Source: Dacryopinax spathularia
Taxonomy: Eukaryota > Basidiomycota > Dacrymycetes > Dacrymycetales > Dacrymycetaceae
Assembly (NCBI GenBank): GCA_037974965.1
Contig: JBBPFI010000012.1
Span: 992,001 to 1,056,000, forward strand
Direction of reading: 5' to 3'
Length of the DNA: 64,000 bases
Part shown: positions 44,480-57,234 of the stretch, one piece after another
Position numbering within the stretch: position 1 is the stretch's first letter
Layout of the letters: every line of letters starts with the position of its first letter
Made by a program: the position numbers and the translations under genes
Notes under the pieces: model-generated
The model's input: the letters and a program-made list of their open reading frames with translations, nothing else
Databases searched by the model: none
Told to the model about the DNA's origin: nothing

Positions 44480-45784
44480 CTATAACCGCACCTTTGACCC
44501 AGGCTTTCCTTCCTCCTCTCCAGCGAGACACAAACTCTCTGCTCCTGGCTCTGCAAAAGCTGCTCGTAGGGGTGTTACGCTTGCGTAGCCGTGATGCAAA
44601 GCCCAGGTATCCGTCCCTTCCGGTAAGGTTGCAACGTCTGGTCGAACAAGCGGCTCCATATCCGGCGCAAAGTGGAATGTTAACGGATGGGCAGCGGTCT
44701 CCGCATCGGTGACGACTTTCGGTAAGGAGTGTGATGGTTGGTTGGCGGGCGTTGAGGCACGTGTTGAGCTTTCTGATGATGGAGGTGCGTCTGGCCCAGC
44801 AGCTTTTGTTGTGGGCGTCTTTGCGCTGGACTTGAACAGCCGTCCGTATCCGTTTCTCCATGCTGTCGTCCATACTGCCTCGACTCCGTTGTTCAAGAGC
44901 GACTCGATCATTGGCACGTTGATGCTGTACAGGTCGACCTCGCCCTGCCTCAGCCCTCGTCCGTCGGTTCCCCAGTTCTCGTATAGTGAGCGGATGATTC
45001 GGCAAGAGAGGGTATTAGCAGGAGCTGTAAAGCTCGCTGGTGTTGGGTGGTGGAAGGTAGCGTAGGAGAGGGCGATGGCGCGGACGTGAGAGAGGGAGGC
45101 GGAGAGGGTTGCGCCAATGGTGCCGGATGACAGCATAAAGCAGGCTAAGTGAAATACCCGGGTCAGTCGCTGTACAGAATCTCGCAAGTTCAACCCACGC
45201 ACCTGATGAGTTGCGTCCGAAATTGGGACCCGATATTACTAGATCTATCTCCCCGGGATACAAGTTGTGTAAGGCGATATTAGCGCAAGTTGCGGGAGTC
45301 TGTGATTCATGGTGAGCGGGGAAGAGGAGCCATTTGATGAAGAGGCTCTACAGCTTCAAGGAGGATCCACTCTGCCACTTCACCCTCTTTCAGCGGTCGG
45401 GAGACGTCGGAGTACTCGCCCATGCCATCTACGTGATAGTCAGCATAGGCGAGAGGCTCAAGTCGTCGAACGCACCTGGTTCGCGAGGGTAGTAGTAATT
45501 GCCCTTGATGACGTCCTTGATGACATATGCTTTGCCTGACACTGCATCAGTCCTTCTTCCTTCTCCAACTATGCACGCTTCTGTGCTCACCTATCCAAGA
45601 CTTCTGACTCGCAGGTAGAACCACCTTCACATCCCATCCTAACTCCTTCTCAAGCGCCCGTGCGAATGAGAAGATGTAAGGCGACTCTTTGGCATTCGGC
45701 GGACCGTCGTCATTCTGAAATCAGTGGTAAGCATCACCCTTGACATGACCTTGAGGTACGTACAGTAAGAATAACTCGAACCAT
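44480..45784 (-). CDS. SurE-type survival protein / 5'(3')-nucleotidase, Pby1-like
   Basis: Exon 1 is only 21 nt (MVRVILT) and splices to NDDGPPNAKESPYIFSFARA; together they give the SurE start VILTNDDG, whose Asp pair binds the metal. Later blocks: LEKELGWDVKVVLPASQKSW, LYPGEIDLVISGPNFGRNSS (the SGPN.G.N metal site), SSGTIGATLSASLSHVRAIA, QGEVDLYSINVP and DTWALHHGYASVTPL near the end. SurE enzymes are metal-dependent nucleotide phosphatases; in yeast the domain is fused to a tubulin-tyrosine-ligase part in Pby1. Here about 370 residues are visible and no TTL domain follows, so the gene is SurE only. A part of its last exon is duplicated at 41345-41428. It is transcribed in the same direction as the RNA polymerase gene upstream. 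Confidence 0.85.
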
Positions 45785-46346
45785 GTTGTGCAGATACTGA
45801 AGAATGAAGGACAGTAGCGTGGTCTAAGTACACTATATGAAGGCGCAAGTTCAGGGACACGGCGCGCGTGAATGCGTACGGTACGCGATTGCCTCCGATT
45901 CTCCGGGGTGGAAGATCGGCCGAATATAACTCGCAGAGCGACGACGAATCTCCGCGGTGTTGAGAAATGTACGGAGCTTGCAATGCTCGCTGACCTTGTT
46001 CCGAAACCACGAGACAAGATCAAGGACTAAGCGGATCAATTGTCGGCTGCTGTGAGCCTCCAGTCGGCGGTAGAAATATGACGCAATAGAGAGGTGGCAT
46101 CGCGCATTCGAAATAAGTTAACTTAACTTACAGGCAGTCTACATCGACAGAGGGAGGGTAACGTCCGATCACAGTCCAAGGAAGTTCCACAATGTCACGG
46201 TCTATACCATCGCCATCTATTCAGCATGCCAGATGCTGTCAACCATACAATCGCAGTACCTGCCCGCAGCGTTGCTTCAGGGCATCGTCTTCGCTCGAGC
46301 AGGGAAGTCTGGACGAAAAGTTAGTTGGACGATGCATACGTCTCAA

Positions 46347-49300
46347 TCAAAGCTCACTAGATGAGGTCTTCCCAACTAGACGAGCATTCAAAGTCATCCT
46401 TAGGAATGCCGCGCGGCTGACTGTGGGCGCAGGAGCCGTCTTGCCGGCAATCCTTTCTTCCCGCTCGAGATCCTTCAACAGCCTCATGGAGTCAGCTTTC
46501 AACCGGCAAACATCCCGAAAGGCAACATCAAAAGCAAATCCCTGCCTGGGGCCGCCGACGATGTGCGCACATGAAGCTAGAAGCTCTCTCATGTAACGGG
46601 GAGGGAGGCACTTTTGAACGTTGCACTTCTCCAAACCCTCCCAGAATTGCTCACGGACAGCATCTAGGTCGGCGTCGTAGGTCGACTTGGACTTGGGCTC
46701 ATAGGCTTGCTTCTCCATGTGCTTCCGCAATTTCCTTTGCACATTCTTCCATCTCTCGAATATGTCTTGAACATGTTCTTGAATAGCGGCTACATGTTCT
46801 TGAATAGCGGCTTGTAATGTTTGTCCGTCTCCCAGTGAACCCTGTGCCATCTCTTGGAATAACTCCCAGGGCTGAGAAAGAGCAGGATCTTTAGAGAACG
46901 TCTCATGCTTTGGGAGGAGAATGGCGTTGTATTTGTCCAGAATAGCGTTCCTGATCTTGTCTCCTGCCTGCCGCAGCTGGTCCAAGATAAAAGGTCCTGG
47001 GGTTTCTTTGGGGAGAGGTGCCAGATTGTCCATTCCTTTATCCGGCTTCCATGGGTGAATGCGAGTGTACTTTCGCTTATCTTCAATAAAGACGTCTCTT
47101 CTGATCTTCAAACCAGATTTGGGAGAGTCGATAGCAACATTATACCTGCTCCAAGTATCAGAGGCATAGACAACATTGGCTAAGCGGAAGAGATCACTTA
47201 TACGCTAGATCCCTGGCACGAGGATCGTGTAGACCAAACGCTGCCGCGGCTACATTATGCAGGCGACTGTCTGTATAGCCCATCAGAAAGTTACTTCATT
47301 GAGAATGACCATTCTCCTGCGCATCACCTACAGGTCTGCATTACATAATCGTCCTTCAGTCCGGCTAGAAGGTACTGCTGAAGATTTCGTCGCCGATTTG
47401 AGGGACTAAGACCAACCATCCTTTCTTCGAACGCGAGGACTCTTTCGACCGACGAATGGAGGCACTGGTCGAATCCAGGTGGAGGGTCCGCATCCTCCAG
47501 AGGTGCATTCTGAAAGTGAGAAACTATCTCGTGGTCCCAGATGGCAACTGCTCGGTCTATGACGACTAGTGAGCCGAGTGAACGGGAAGGTGGCAGAGCA
47601 CTCAAACCTCCATCATAATCTGGAAACATTGTTTAGTCCTGCCTGGAGCGAATTGGAGAAGATGGCCTACCTCCACCAGCAAGAAGAGATGCCAACGATC
47701 GAGAGCCACGCGTCGGAAGTATAATGACACCCTTCCACAGTCGAAGCTATACGGCGTAAGCCACGGAAGGTCACCGGAGGTTGAATGCCCTACTTCCGAC
47801 CGATCTACGGCAGTCACCTTCGCGAAACTTCATTAGACCGGGGATCCAGAAGATATGAAGTCTTCACCTTCTGAGCGTCGGTGGCCAGCAGCCCCGGATG
47901 TCGATAAAGAATTACGTCACCAACCAAGCAATCAACCATTGCCCCCATTGATTCCTGGACCGGTTCAGGGTAGTAAAATGCAATTTCTCCCTCTTTTAGA
48001 ACGCCGCATGGATCTAGAATCGTCTCAGTGGATGCCATAAGGTTCTCCAGCGATCTGAAGTTCGATCATACCTGGTATGATGAGCGCGTCCAAAGCCTGC
48101 TCTAGAGGAAAGTGGAAGTTTTGCACGTGTTGTGTCATGATGCCCTTCAGGATGGTGCCGATTTGTTTATGAACGTGTTGATTTTCCGCGGGAGAAAACC
48201 CCGAGTACAGCATCTCAAGTGCAGCTTCCTCTCTCGTTAACGGGAAGGGCGGGCATACAGCATCTTCAGGTAGCCCCCGTACTTGGCGTCCTCGCAGTGT
48301 GGCGCCATGACCACTTAGCCGGGTTATCACTGTTCGGCACTCTTCCTGGAGCGCGGATGCCAGACGAATACAATCGTTGTGAGTGCCGTACTGTACGAAG
48401 GGTTCTGCCGCCCATTGGATCGCGGAACAGCATCTCTCAGAGAGGATCGAGGCCGGAACATGGTTGTCATGAAGATTGATGATGATTTGTGGATTGAGGC
48501 GAACTGGCGTGTTGTAGTCGGATGTACGCAGGACATCGATCGTCCTAAGACTAGGATCTTCGAAGTGATCGGAGCGGATGTTGGACTTGAGCTGAGAAGG
48601 CCGTACCCAGACCACTTCCTTCTCGCTCTCACCGAAAGATTTCGGACAACGTACGAACAGTCCCTTGGCACCTTTCAACCGGACTTGCGCAGCAGCGGGA
48701 GGCTGCCTCAGTTCACAAAGGCGCTGAAGTTGAAAAGCAACCGGGTCCGACATGTAGCCGGCTCCATCCGTCATTATCATTTCACTGGGAGGTTTTCCCT
48801 TCTTCTCGTCCCATGCTTGTGCAACTACATGAAATCAGCAACTTTCACGATGATGCAAGAATATACTGACTGATATCATCTATGTGACGGATGTCACTCG
48901 TCTGCAAGGTTGGCCCGGGTAAAGAATCGGAAAGACCAAGTTGGAGACGCGCCCCCCACTTGGTCATTGTTTGGGTCAAATCCAATCGCCAATCGTTATG
49001 CCAGGTTACAACCCATTCAAAGAAGTCATCAGGCGTCAAGCGCCCCAAACCAAGGTGGGGAGCTGTATCGTTTGAGATAAACGTGAGAGATTGATTCTTT
49101 GCGCATATGGCGTGAAAATGCACCCCGTCGATCAGGAGCCCACGCGCGATAATGTCATAAAGGTAGCTCTCATCGACCTGCCGTATAACATCGTCCTCGA
49201 CCCGGACTTGCAGAAGAGCTCGAGATCCGAATTTGCGGGTGAAGCGGTTTGAATTCTGAACAGACTGAGTCGGAGGTTCGAGGACGAGTTGCAGCGCAGG

Positions 49301-50660
49301 TTTTCCCTTCGCACCGCCGCTTGCGCGTAGGACAGCAGTGAAACGGATTTGGCCCGCAGGCCAATTGATAGCGCCACTTTGGCTATCCTTTCGGGATGAC
49401 TCCAGTATGTTCTCCTCTTCGTCCAATGCGCTCAATATGGCAGCACTTGGTGCCATTTCGCGTCGTTGATCCGGTTCTAGAAATAGCAGAAGTTGTGGGC
49501 GCATCGCTACATTCAACGTTGACCGGCTCGACTTCTGCAAGACTTCTTTGGCGCGGAACAATTGATCCAGTTTCAACCCTTTCCAGTCGATCAGGCCATT
49601 GGACACGAACTGGCAGATACTGTAGCGGAACGACCACGGAAAAGCCTTTAGAACGTTATGAATATGGTGATCGTGCACAGCAATCGGAGGGATACTTGGA
49701 CACGCTACAGCATATATGAGTATAAGCGCGGTGAAAATTGCTGAACCCTCACCCTCAGCCCGTCCAGGCTTGTCGTCTTGTTGAAAACGCAACGGCGCAA
49801 TATCACAGCTCAGTTTTGGGCGCTGAGATGGCCGCCAAGACGTTGAATCTTGCAGTGACTTCAGTTGCCCTCCCTCCTCCGTATCCTCAATATTACGCTT
49901 CCCTTTAGTCGGTGAAGGGTTTTCTCGGATTGGACTCTGTCGAGAGACAACAGTGGTGGGTTTCGAAGAAATATCGCCGGTGGCACCAGTGATGGATCGC
50001 GAGGTGAAGAGCGTGGTTCCTTTCGTACGTGTACTTGGACCGAGACTAAGTTGTGACGTTCGTTGAGAAAGATGAGGTGTATTGTCAATCGCCGATTGCA
50101 GCCTGAGCTTCTGGTCGTCGAGCCCTAGTGCCAAATCTGCCTTCTCAAACGCCACATCTTCATCCAGCAGAGCGGGCGGCGGATTTTGAGATAATCTCGT
50201 AGGCTTTGAGGGTGAGTCCTCGATATCGTCGGCAGGGCTGCGGTAGATGCGATAGGATCCCGGCATTTGTGGAGATGGGGTACGCGGTGGAGGTGGTAAA
50301 CTTGGACATATGCGCACGTACTCAGCAACGTCACCGAAGGAAGTCGAAGCGTGCGGCGCGATCGTTGGGCCAGATGGCATACTCGTGCTCCTTCCTCTAA
50401 CAGATATGGGTCCATCATCGCGCCGACCAGAAGCAAGGAGTATAGGTGTGCTTTTCGTGGGACGCGGCTGGATGTATGCAGGTCGGGGACGGGGGACTGC
50501 CTCCAGATTCTCTCTCTGCACCGCTTCCAGAACTTGGAAACGAGCAGCATGAGTCGTGAACGAATGTCTGCTTAGCGGACTCACTAATGGAGGTATCATC
50601 GCATGTGAATAAACTGATGTCTTCCTCGCTTAGGGGAAACTCATCGTCATCAACTTCCAT
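46347..50660 (-). CDS. RNA-dependent RNA polymerase, QDE-1-like, copy 2
   Basis: Cellular RdRP of the RNA-silencing pathway, making double-stranded RNA from aberrant transcripts. Starts at MEVDDDEFPLSEEDISLF (50660), then about 300 low-complexity residues. The conserved half reads GLLIDGVHFHAICAKNQSLT, MIMTDGAGYMSDPVAFQLQR, AQVRLKGAKGLFVRCP, VVWVRPSQLKSN, TPVRLNPQIIINLHDNHVPA, CGVLKEGEIAFYY, VILYRHPGLL, KVTAVDRSEVGH, RLWKGVIILPTRGSRSLASL, LAGG-DYDGD-RAVAIWDHEIV, and a C-terminal FAFDVAFRDVCRLKAD. DYDGD holds the three catalytic Asp residues; its last codon is split by an intron (G|AC), exactly as in the partner gene. A 21-24-bp tandem duplication near 46770-46812 doubles AAIQEHV. No disabling lesion was found. 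It ends 560 bp before the SurE start. Confidence 0.87.
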
Positions 50661-51172
50661 CACGTGCAGAGTTCAGCGTAAGCGAGTCCAATGAGTCCGC
50701 CCAACGAGTCACAGGCCGTCTTGGCGTCCAAAAGGGGTAATACCACATCCAAATTTAGCAACAGTGTAGATCAAAGTATCGAGTCATCAGCATGATAGGG
50801 GAAGAAGGATGACTTCAAGTTCAGATGAGTCGGTCTTGCAGTTGGACGATGTGGCGGCCAGCTGTAGAAGCGTTGCTATTCTGGTTTGGTTGTTGGATCA
50901 CGGGCAAGGAATCAACGGGTGCTTGCTCGGCACCGAGCACCGCCGACCGGAAGCAATCTCCCGATCATGATCATCGCGACTCATCAACATTGTCGGAAAC
51001 TCTACATAAAGACGCGTCTGTCCCCTGCTCACACTCCTTCTACATCTCCCCCACCCCAGCACTTACTCTTCTTTTGCTTGATATATGCGCTTGGCTTTGG
51101 ACATAGTGAACACCGACCCGATCACATAGCTGCTGGACCTTATTGACTATAATCTTGAGAACAACGACGTGA
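50661..51172. promoter_or_regulatory. Shared intergenic region of two divergent RdRP genes
   Basis: 512 bp between the two ATGs. No other gene is seen. A weak acataaag box lies at about 51003 on the plus side. The geometry allows common control. Confidence 0.45.
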
Positions 51173-54100
51173 ATGATGGCCCCCGCGCGACAGGACGATG
51201 CGATGGACAGCGACGACGACGATTACGATACCATCTTCAAGTCTCAACCTGCGTCACAGCCCGAAGGTGCGCATATACTTTGTCTTATTGCCCCTGATCG
51301 CGCCTTGACTGTAGCCTTGCAGAGTCTACCGTTCCTCTGGAGCCTCCTCAGGCTCTCCCTTCAAGCCGGGAAGATGTGCAACTGGAGCAAGAGCCATCTG
51401 CATCACAGGTTACTGATACTTGCTCTACTCAGGATACATCCACGGCCGTTGCGTCGTCTCAAGAAACACGGAATGTAGAGCCTCCGCCTGCAAGGGCAAG
51501 TGCGTCCCTCACTGTAGAAGAAAGTACGAACATACTCGGCGCTTCCATTTCAAGCGGGATTGTGTCAACCCTACAGCCCTTCCTGTCCAATATTGAGCAA
51601 GTGCTTCGTGGTATCTCCACTGCCTTGTCGACGCACCCGATCAGGTCGGTGTCGCGATTTCCCGATAGCGAAGCTCCTGCTGGTGCTCGAGCCACCATCT
51701 TGCCGGCACAGTCGATCAAGAGCTACGGCATCGTTGGCGAGGCTGCACCTACACAGAATCTCCAGAATGAGACGCATTTTGTGAGTAATCACAATCTGAC
51801 TCACGATCATGCTGAACCTGTCCCACGCAATGTTAAGCCTCCGCCGTACGCGGCGCCGCTGTCGGAACATCATGGTCCCGTCAATCAGGACGCCGCTGCC
51901 CGTCCATCGGCTTCCCTCCCTCAATCCGAGCTTGAGCAACCGCATCACGATAGTCTTCAGGATACTGTTCCTGCTTCTCAGTCAGTTCCTCCCTTGTTCA
52001 TCCCTACCGCAGAACGACGCACTCGTGTCGATGATAACATTGTTCAGACCGCAAATGAAATGCGTTCCTCCCTCAACGAAAGCTTTGCGAATCCACCTCT
52101 CCGCATTGCGCCACAACCACCTGCGCCGGTGACTCCTCTGCTGTTCCAGGCGACACCCGTTCCCTATTCTGCATCTCGCGAGGCTCAGTATTTCCAAGAA
52201 CTCGGTATGCGCACCCAACCACCAACACCATTGCTCAGCATGCTTTCTTCTGATCGTGCTGTCTTGACACCTCGCTATACGGACGACGCGCATGCCTCTG
52301 TCTATCCTGATCTTCCAATGGCTTACCCTGCTCGTGATCTTCTCGGGAAGCGTGCTGCTGAGGATGACATATCGGTTGGTCAGGCTCAGCAGCGTCTGAG
52401 GCTCAACGACGGAAGTCGACTTGTTCAAGAACGGCACATGGAGGCAGCAGTCGCAACTGCTCCTTCCGAGGTTATCCAAGACATTCCCGCTGCTGTGCCT
52501 ACCCGGGCCCACAGTACCTTCCTGCCTCAAAGCATGCTGAGAACCACCTCGGCTCCGATCCGTCGTCAGCCTCTGAGTGCGGTTGAAGCGGCTGATCAAC
52601 TGATCAAGGATCTTGCTGGGCTGCCGTTCTATGTCTCCTACGAGATCTTTCGGCTCGCGAACTGCTATCTTCCCGTCGAGGATGTCATCGCCCGACAGAA
52701 GGAGCTGCTGGAGCTACGGAAGGCTTGTGAGGCTCTCCGCTCGCAGCCCGGCTATGACGTTCTTCTGAAGCTCATCGAAAGCGTTCGTGCTTTCCTTCCT
52801 CGCGAGGAGCGCCATTCCTTCCTTATTAAGACCAAAGTATGGCAAGCCCTGCTCGATGAGAAAAGCCTGCGCAGTAAGGGAGATGCGATGGAGATCGGCA
52901 ACCCCAAGGACATGAAAGACAACAGCTATGGTGGAAAGGTACGGTATCGGGCTGTCATTACGACTGACTCTGGCAAAATTGGCTCCTGGAAGGCGGCCGC
53001 AGCCAATACCAAGCGTCCCCACCTTGCTGTCGAACTCAAAGCTCCGGCAGTTGCGGTCTCGAACTCCAATCGTCTCACGAAGCTCTACGGGTCCGAGGCT
53101 TTCCTTGCAGTCAAGCTTGACGACCCCTCGCTGAAGCGTGTATCGCCGGCATATCTTCTTGAGTCTTTACAGGAAGGCATACGGATTGGTAACGACCTTT
53201 ATCATGCCTGGTTCATCAAGGATGGAACAGCTCTGCTGATCAACACTTCCTTGCGATTTGAGTATGAAGAGACCAAAAAGGAAGGTAGCGACGAATTCTT
53301 CCTGTGGTTCATCGATCGCCACAATCCTCCCGAGATGAATCAAGGTCAGACAGTGGGTAAGTGGGCCAAGCGTATGCAGCTACTGTGGAGCGCGTCTAAG
53401 CCAGGTCCACGACTGGAAGTCGAGAACATCCAAATGATCGAAGATATTGGTACGTTCGCCTTCTTGCTGTCATCGGAAGTCCAACGTTAACTCGCATCCT
53501 GCAGTTGCTCCGAGCTACAAGCACCTTCCTAAACCCCCCGCCGAACGCGACATGACTGATGGTGCTGGACTCATGAGTCTAGCTGTAGCCCAGCATATCA
53601 AGGAACGTTTCAATCTACGTTGGCCGCCATGTGCCGTGCAACACCGAACTGCAGGATTCAAGGGCATGTACGTCCTACAGACTCCCGAGAGCGACGTGCC
53701 TGGAGTCGACGCCGTCTGGCTTCGCCCTTCTCAACATAAGATCAAATATCGCCCGGATCAATTAGAAGAGCCTGCCAACCGAACAATCGACGTCCTCTCC
53801 GTCTCGCAGTTCACTGCACCGGCTCGTATCACCACGCAACTCATCGTTCTGCTGGCCGAAAATGGCGTACCGAATCACATCTTGGTCGACCTCATGACAA
53901 AGTCGTTGAAGTTGGCTCTCAACCCATTCTTCAGTCGGAAATCGAAACCTTGCAATATGGCATCTGCACTCGAGGAGCTGTGTGCTATGGCGACTCGTCG
54001 TCTCTCTCGCGCTGGTGGACTACTCCGCGGCACCGCCGTCGAAGAAGGAGCTGAGGAGGAGGAAGATGAGTACGAGGATCACCCGCCATCCTACGAAGAG

Positions 54101-56043
54101 TCAGCCTATCATTGCTTGTTATCTGGCTTCACGCTTTCAGGATCGGTGTACTTGCGACGCAAGGTGAAGGACATCCTTACCGGTTTGATTAAGGAGACTG
54201 CGCGGGATATTCGATTTCGCCTTGATCGCTCTGTCGACGGCAGGATTGTGCCAGGTATGTACTTTCCTCTGACAATCCTATACTTCACTAAGGTGAGACA
54301 GATCCGACGGGCAAGTTAAAGCCGGGAGAGATCTTCGTACAGTTCAGACGAGAGTACGACCTCACGGATACGGAATCCGCGAAGATCCTCACGGGGCCCG
54401 TGCTCGTCCGTGCTACTCCACCTCCCCTGATCACCACGATGTACTGACATTTCAATAGATTACCCGCCATCCTTGCAAGCTCCCGACGGACATCCAGAAG
54501 GTAATGTCCTTTCTACCACCACTCAGGCACCATTGCTGATTATCCGGCACCTCCAGATGCAGGCGGTGGATGTCGAAGAGGTTTGTCGAATTGGAATGGT
54601 GGAAGCTTTGGCTGACCTTCTACCTAGTTGCGGTATCTCTACGACGTTATCGTCATGTCCATTCAGGGCGACAGATCGCCAGCGAGTATGTTGGGTGGAG
54701 GGGGTGAGTACCTTCCGTTCGTAAGTCGATCAAAGTTGACCTTATTCTCATCCAGACTATGATGGCGGTAAGCTTGTTGCTCCCAGGGAAGCGGGGCTAG
54801 TGCTGACCGTCAGCAGATCGGGCCACGGTCATCTGGGAGCCCAAGATTGTCGAGCCCTTCAAGAACGCTGATCCATCGTTCGCCGACCAGCCTCCGAACT
54901 TCGAGGATTGCCTGGACAAGGACAGCACAACGGTAGCTTCTTTATTGGCGAAGATGGAAGGCTGGAGCGCACGTGAAAAGAGGATTGAAATACAAAAGTA
55001 CCTTCTTTGCGACCTTGAGAGCGATTATCAGATGCAGGGCTGTAAGTACTTTGCCCTCTTCCGTCTGGCTCGTCTCATACCTTTCCTTTCCTACAGACAG
55101 CAACCGCCACGATGTGGCGTTGTACTTGCTGGGTGCGAGCCATCCTAAGACGGTCGAGTTTGCGCACAAGTAAGTCAACACATGCTCGTGTTTCTTTGCG
55201 AAGCTGACCTTAGTCAGGTACATGGTCTCTCTTGACTCTGCCAAGACGGGTGTGAAGGTCAAGCCTGCCGTCTACTCTTCTCAGGAAGATCGCCAGTACG
55301 ACCGCGAGCATCCCTGGAAGCCGCAAGATGACAAAGGAGCGCAGAAGTTCGCCCTCGGTCCTCGACCAGCCCGACTAGGCCCGTTCGTCCTGGATGACTT
55401 CAAGCGGAAAGCCTCAGAACTCGAGACGAAACTACTCCAGAAGTATGACAAAATGTACATTCCCAAGGGTGCCAATGGTGTTGCTGTACTTCGCGACTAT
55501 CCCCTGGATGAAGACCTCTGTCGACCATGGCGGGAGTTCGAGGCTCGCTTGGGGCCAGAGATCGTCCATATCAAGCAAGCCATCCAGGACCACGTCAAGG
55601 AATCGTTCAGCAAGTTCAAGCTCATGAACCAAGAATACGCAAAGGCGATGGACGCGGGCACGACGCTCACTCGCACCCGGACAGAAAGGATGCAGGAGAT
55701 CCGCGATTTCTACCGGAATGGACTGCCTGAACATATCTGGAAACGAGCGATGAGTGCACGGGAGCTGGAAACGATCAAGGCTTCTTATTGCTACCTTTGG
55801 GAGATGGGCCAGCATAGCAACAAGCGGGGCGATTTCCCCTTTGAGGTCGCTCATTATACGCTGTGCAATATCAAGGCTGAGGCGCATAGGAGTGGAGCGG
55901 TGACGGTGACGAACATGGCGTATAAGCACCTGCGAATGGATAATCGGATGGTGAAGACTACTAACCCTCTTCGTAAGTCCTTCTCACCTCCACCTCAATG
56001 CTCTTTCTGATCTCGAAGAATAGCTGAATACGATGATGATTGA
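51173..56043 (+). CDS. RNA-dependent RNA polymerase, QDE-1-like, copy 1
   Basis: ATG at 51173 (MMAPARQDDAMDSDDDDYD), an acidic start like that of the partner gene. About 400 variable residues follow. Conserved blocks: VEAADQLIKDLAGLPFYVSY, AFLAVKLDDPSLKRVSPAYL, GIRIGNDLYHAWFIKDGTAL, DMTDGAGLMSLAVAQHIKER, AGFKGMYVLQTP, AVWLRPSQHKIKYRPDQLEE, LIVLLAENGVPNHILVDLM, DPTGKLKPGEIFVQFR, ILTGPVLVRA, GDRSPASMLGGG-DYDGD-RATVIWEP and, near the C-terminus, GDFPFEVAHYTLCNIKAEAH. The catalytic DYDGD is assembled across two introns (GG|AC TAT and GGC G|AT). The last intron (55975-56023) leads to an acidic PEYDDD end at 56043. All splice joins keep frame. This is a host silencing enzyme, not a viral polymerase: it has the double-barrel DxDGD type and dense spliceosomal introns. 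Confidence 0.9.
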
Positions 56044-56274
56044 ATGCGAATTCTTGGTGCGATTTTCTTACTTGATGGGCGTATTATGGGACACCTCTTC
56101 TTGGGACTTGGGTTCTACTTTTCATTGGGGCATCAGATGGTTTCTTGGGTTTGGGACAATGCGCTCGCGAAGAACGATTATTTATAGCTACAGAACCTAT
56201 TGTATACAGTACACCATCATCAATGGATACACACTCTCCTCAGCAATCCCTCCCCTCAGCAATCCCTCCCCTCA

Positions 56275-57234
56275 CTAGCTCCCTCCAGAGGCGCCAATGC
56301 CAGCATCCCAAATCAACCCCTCCCTACCGAACGCCCTCATAGCCTCAACAACCTCGCCAATCTTCTCATACTCGCACCAACTCGACCTCTCCTCCTTTAC
56401 ACCACTCTTCACCCCATCCCCCGCCGAGGAGACCAGGATAGGTTCTGAGACTCTCAAGCGAAGAGCAAGCCAGTTGAGCGCTTTGACTCTCCTCACAAAC
56501 TCAATTACCACTTCTTCCTCTCCCTGGACATAGATCACCCCCGGATACCCTAGTTTTGCGAACCCGGAGAGATGGAGCTCGGAAGACCAGGCATGGAGGC
56601 TGCGTCGTTTTGAGGGGGCTATAAGGTGGTGGGAGGTGAATAGGGCGTGATAGGGCTTTGAACGCCTCTCTTTCATAGCAGTTGCGGCGGGGTTGGTAGT
56701 AGAGGAGGAGGTCGGTGTTTGCTTGGAAGTGGTGGAGGAGACATATTCTTGAAGGGCAGGGAGGAGGGCCAATGAGATGAGCTCGTAGATTGGGTACCTG
56801 CATCCCCTATCCAGTCAGTGGCTTTAATACCCTGCTCTGAGGGTAGGGGCGCATACTGAGCGTCCTCCTCGACCGCCCCCCTCGCATCCCGGATCCTCGC
56901 CCTCCAAAGCTCCGCTTCCTCCCTCCCTATCCCCCCTGTGGGCTCCACATCAAACTTCCTCTCCCTGGGGTACAAAAAGGAAGGGGTAACACGCAGAGCC
57001 ACCGGACACTTATCGACGGAAACGACAAGCTCAGGCGCCCCCGTCACATCCTTGGGAAGACCGTGTGAGGAGCCGGAGGAGTGGGCGTCAAGTAGGCTTT
57101 CCCAGTCTATATTCTCTGAGGAGGAGGAAGAGAGGGTGAGGGATTCGGTGGGAAGGAGAGAGGAGCGGATGAGGAGGAGTTCATCCAGGAGGGCTTGTAT
57201 GGTTGATGTGGATGGCGTCACGGTCGTCGACATG
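56275..57234 (-). CDS. RWD / DUF1115 (Prp3 C-terminal-like) protein
   Basis: Two exons from the ATG at 57234 (MSTTVTPSTSTIQALLDELL) to the TAG at 56275. The intron of about 57 nt rejoins EDA-Q-YPIYELISLALLPA. The front part has the RWD order (IQALLDELLLIRSS as first helix, then TGAPELVVSVDKCPVALRV and ELWRARIRDA). The rear part matches the DUF1115 block: YHALFTSHHLIAPSKRRSLH, LHLSGFAKLGYPGVIYVQGE and VKALNWLALRLRVSEPI. Proteins of this layout (RWDD2-like) are widespread in eukaryotes; RWD mediates protein contacts, and the DUF1115 fold is shared with splicing factor Prp3. A biological role is not established. About 300 residues, the normal family length. Confidence 0.82.

Noticed and set aside
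46347-56043. Integrated viral polymerase genes
   Set aside because: Both proteins have the cellular QDE-1-type DYDGD core, many spliceosomal introns and no viral companion genes.
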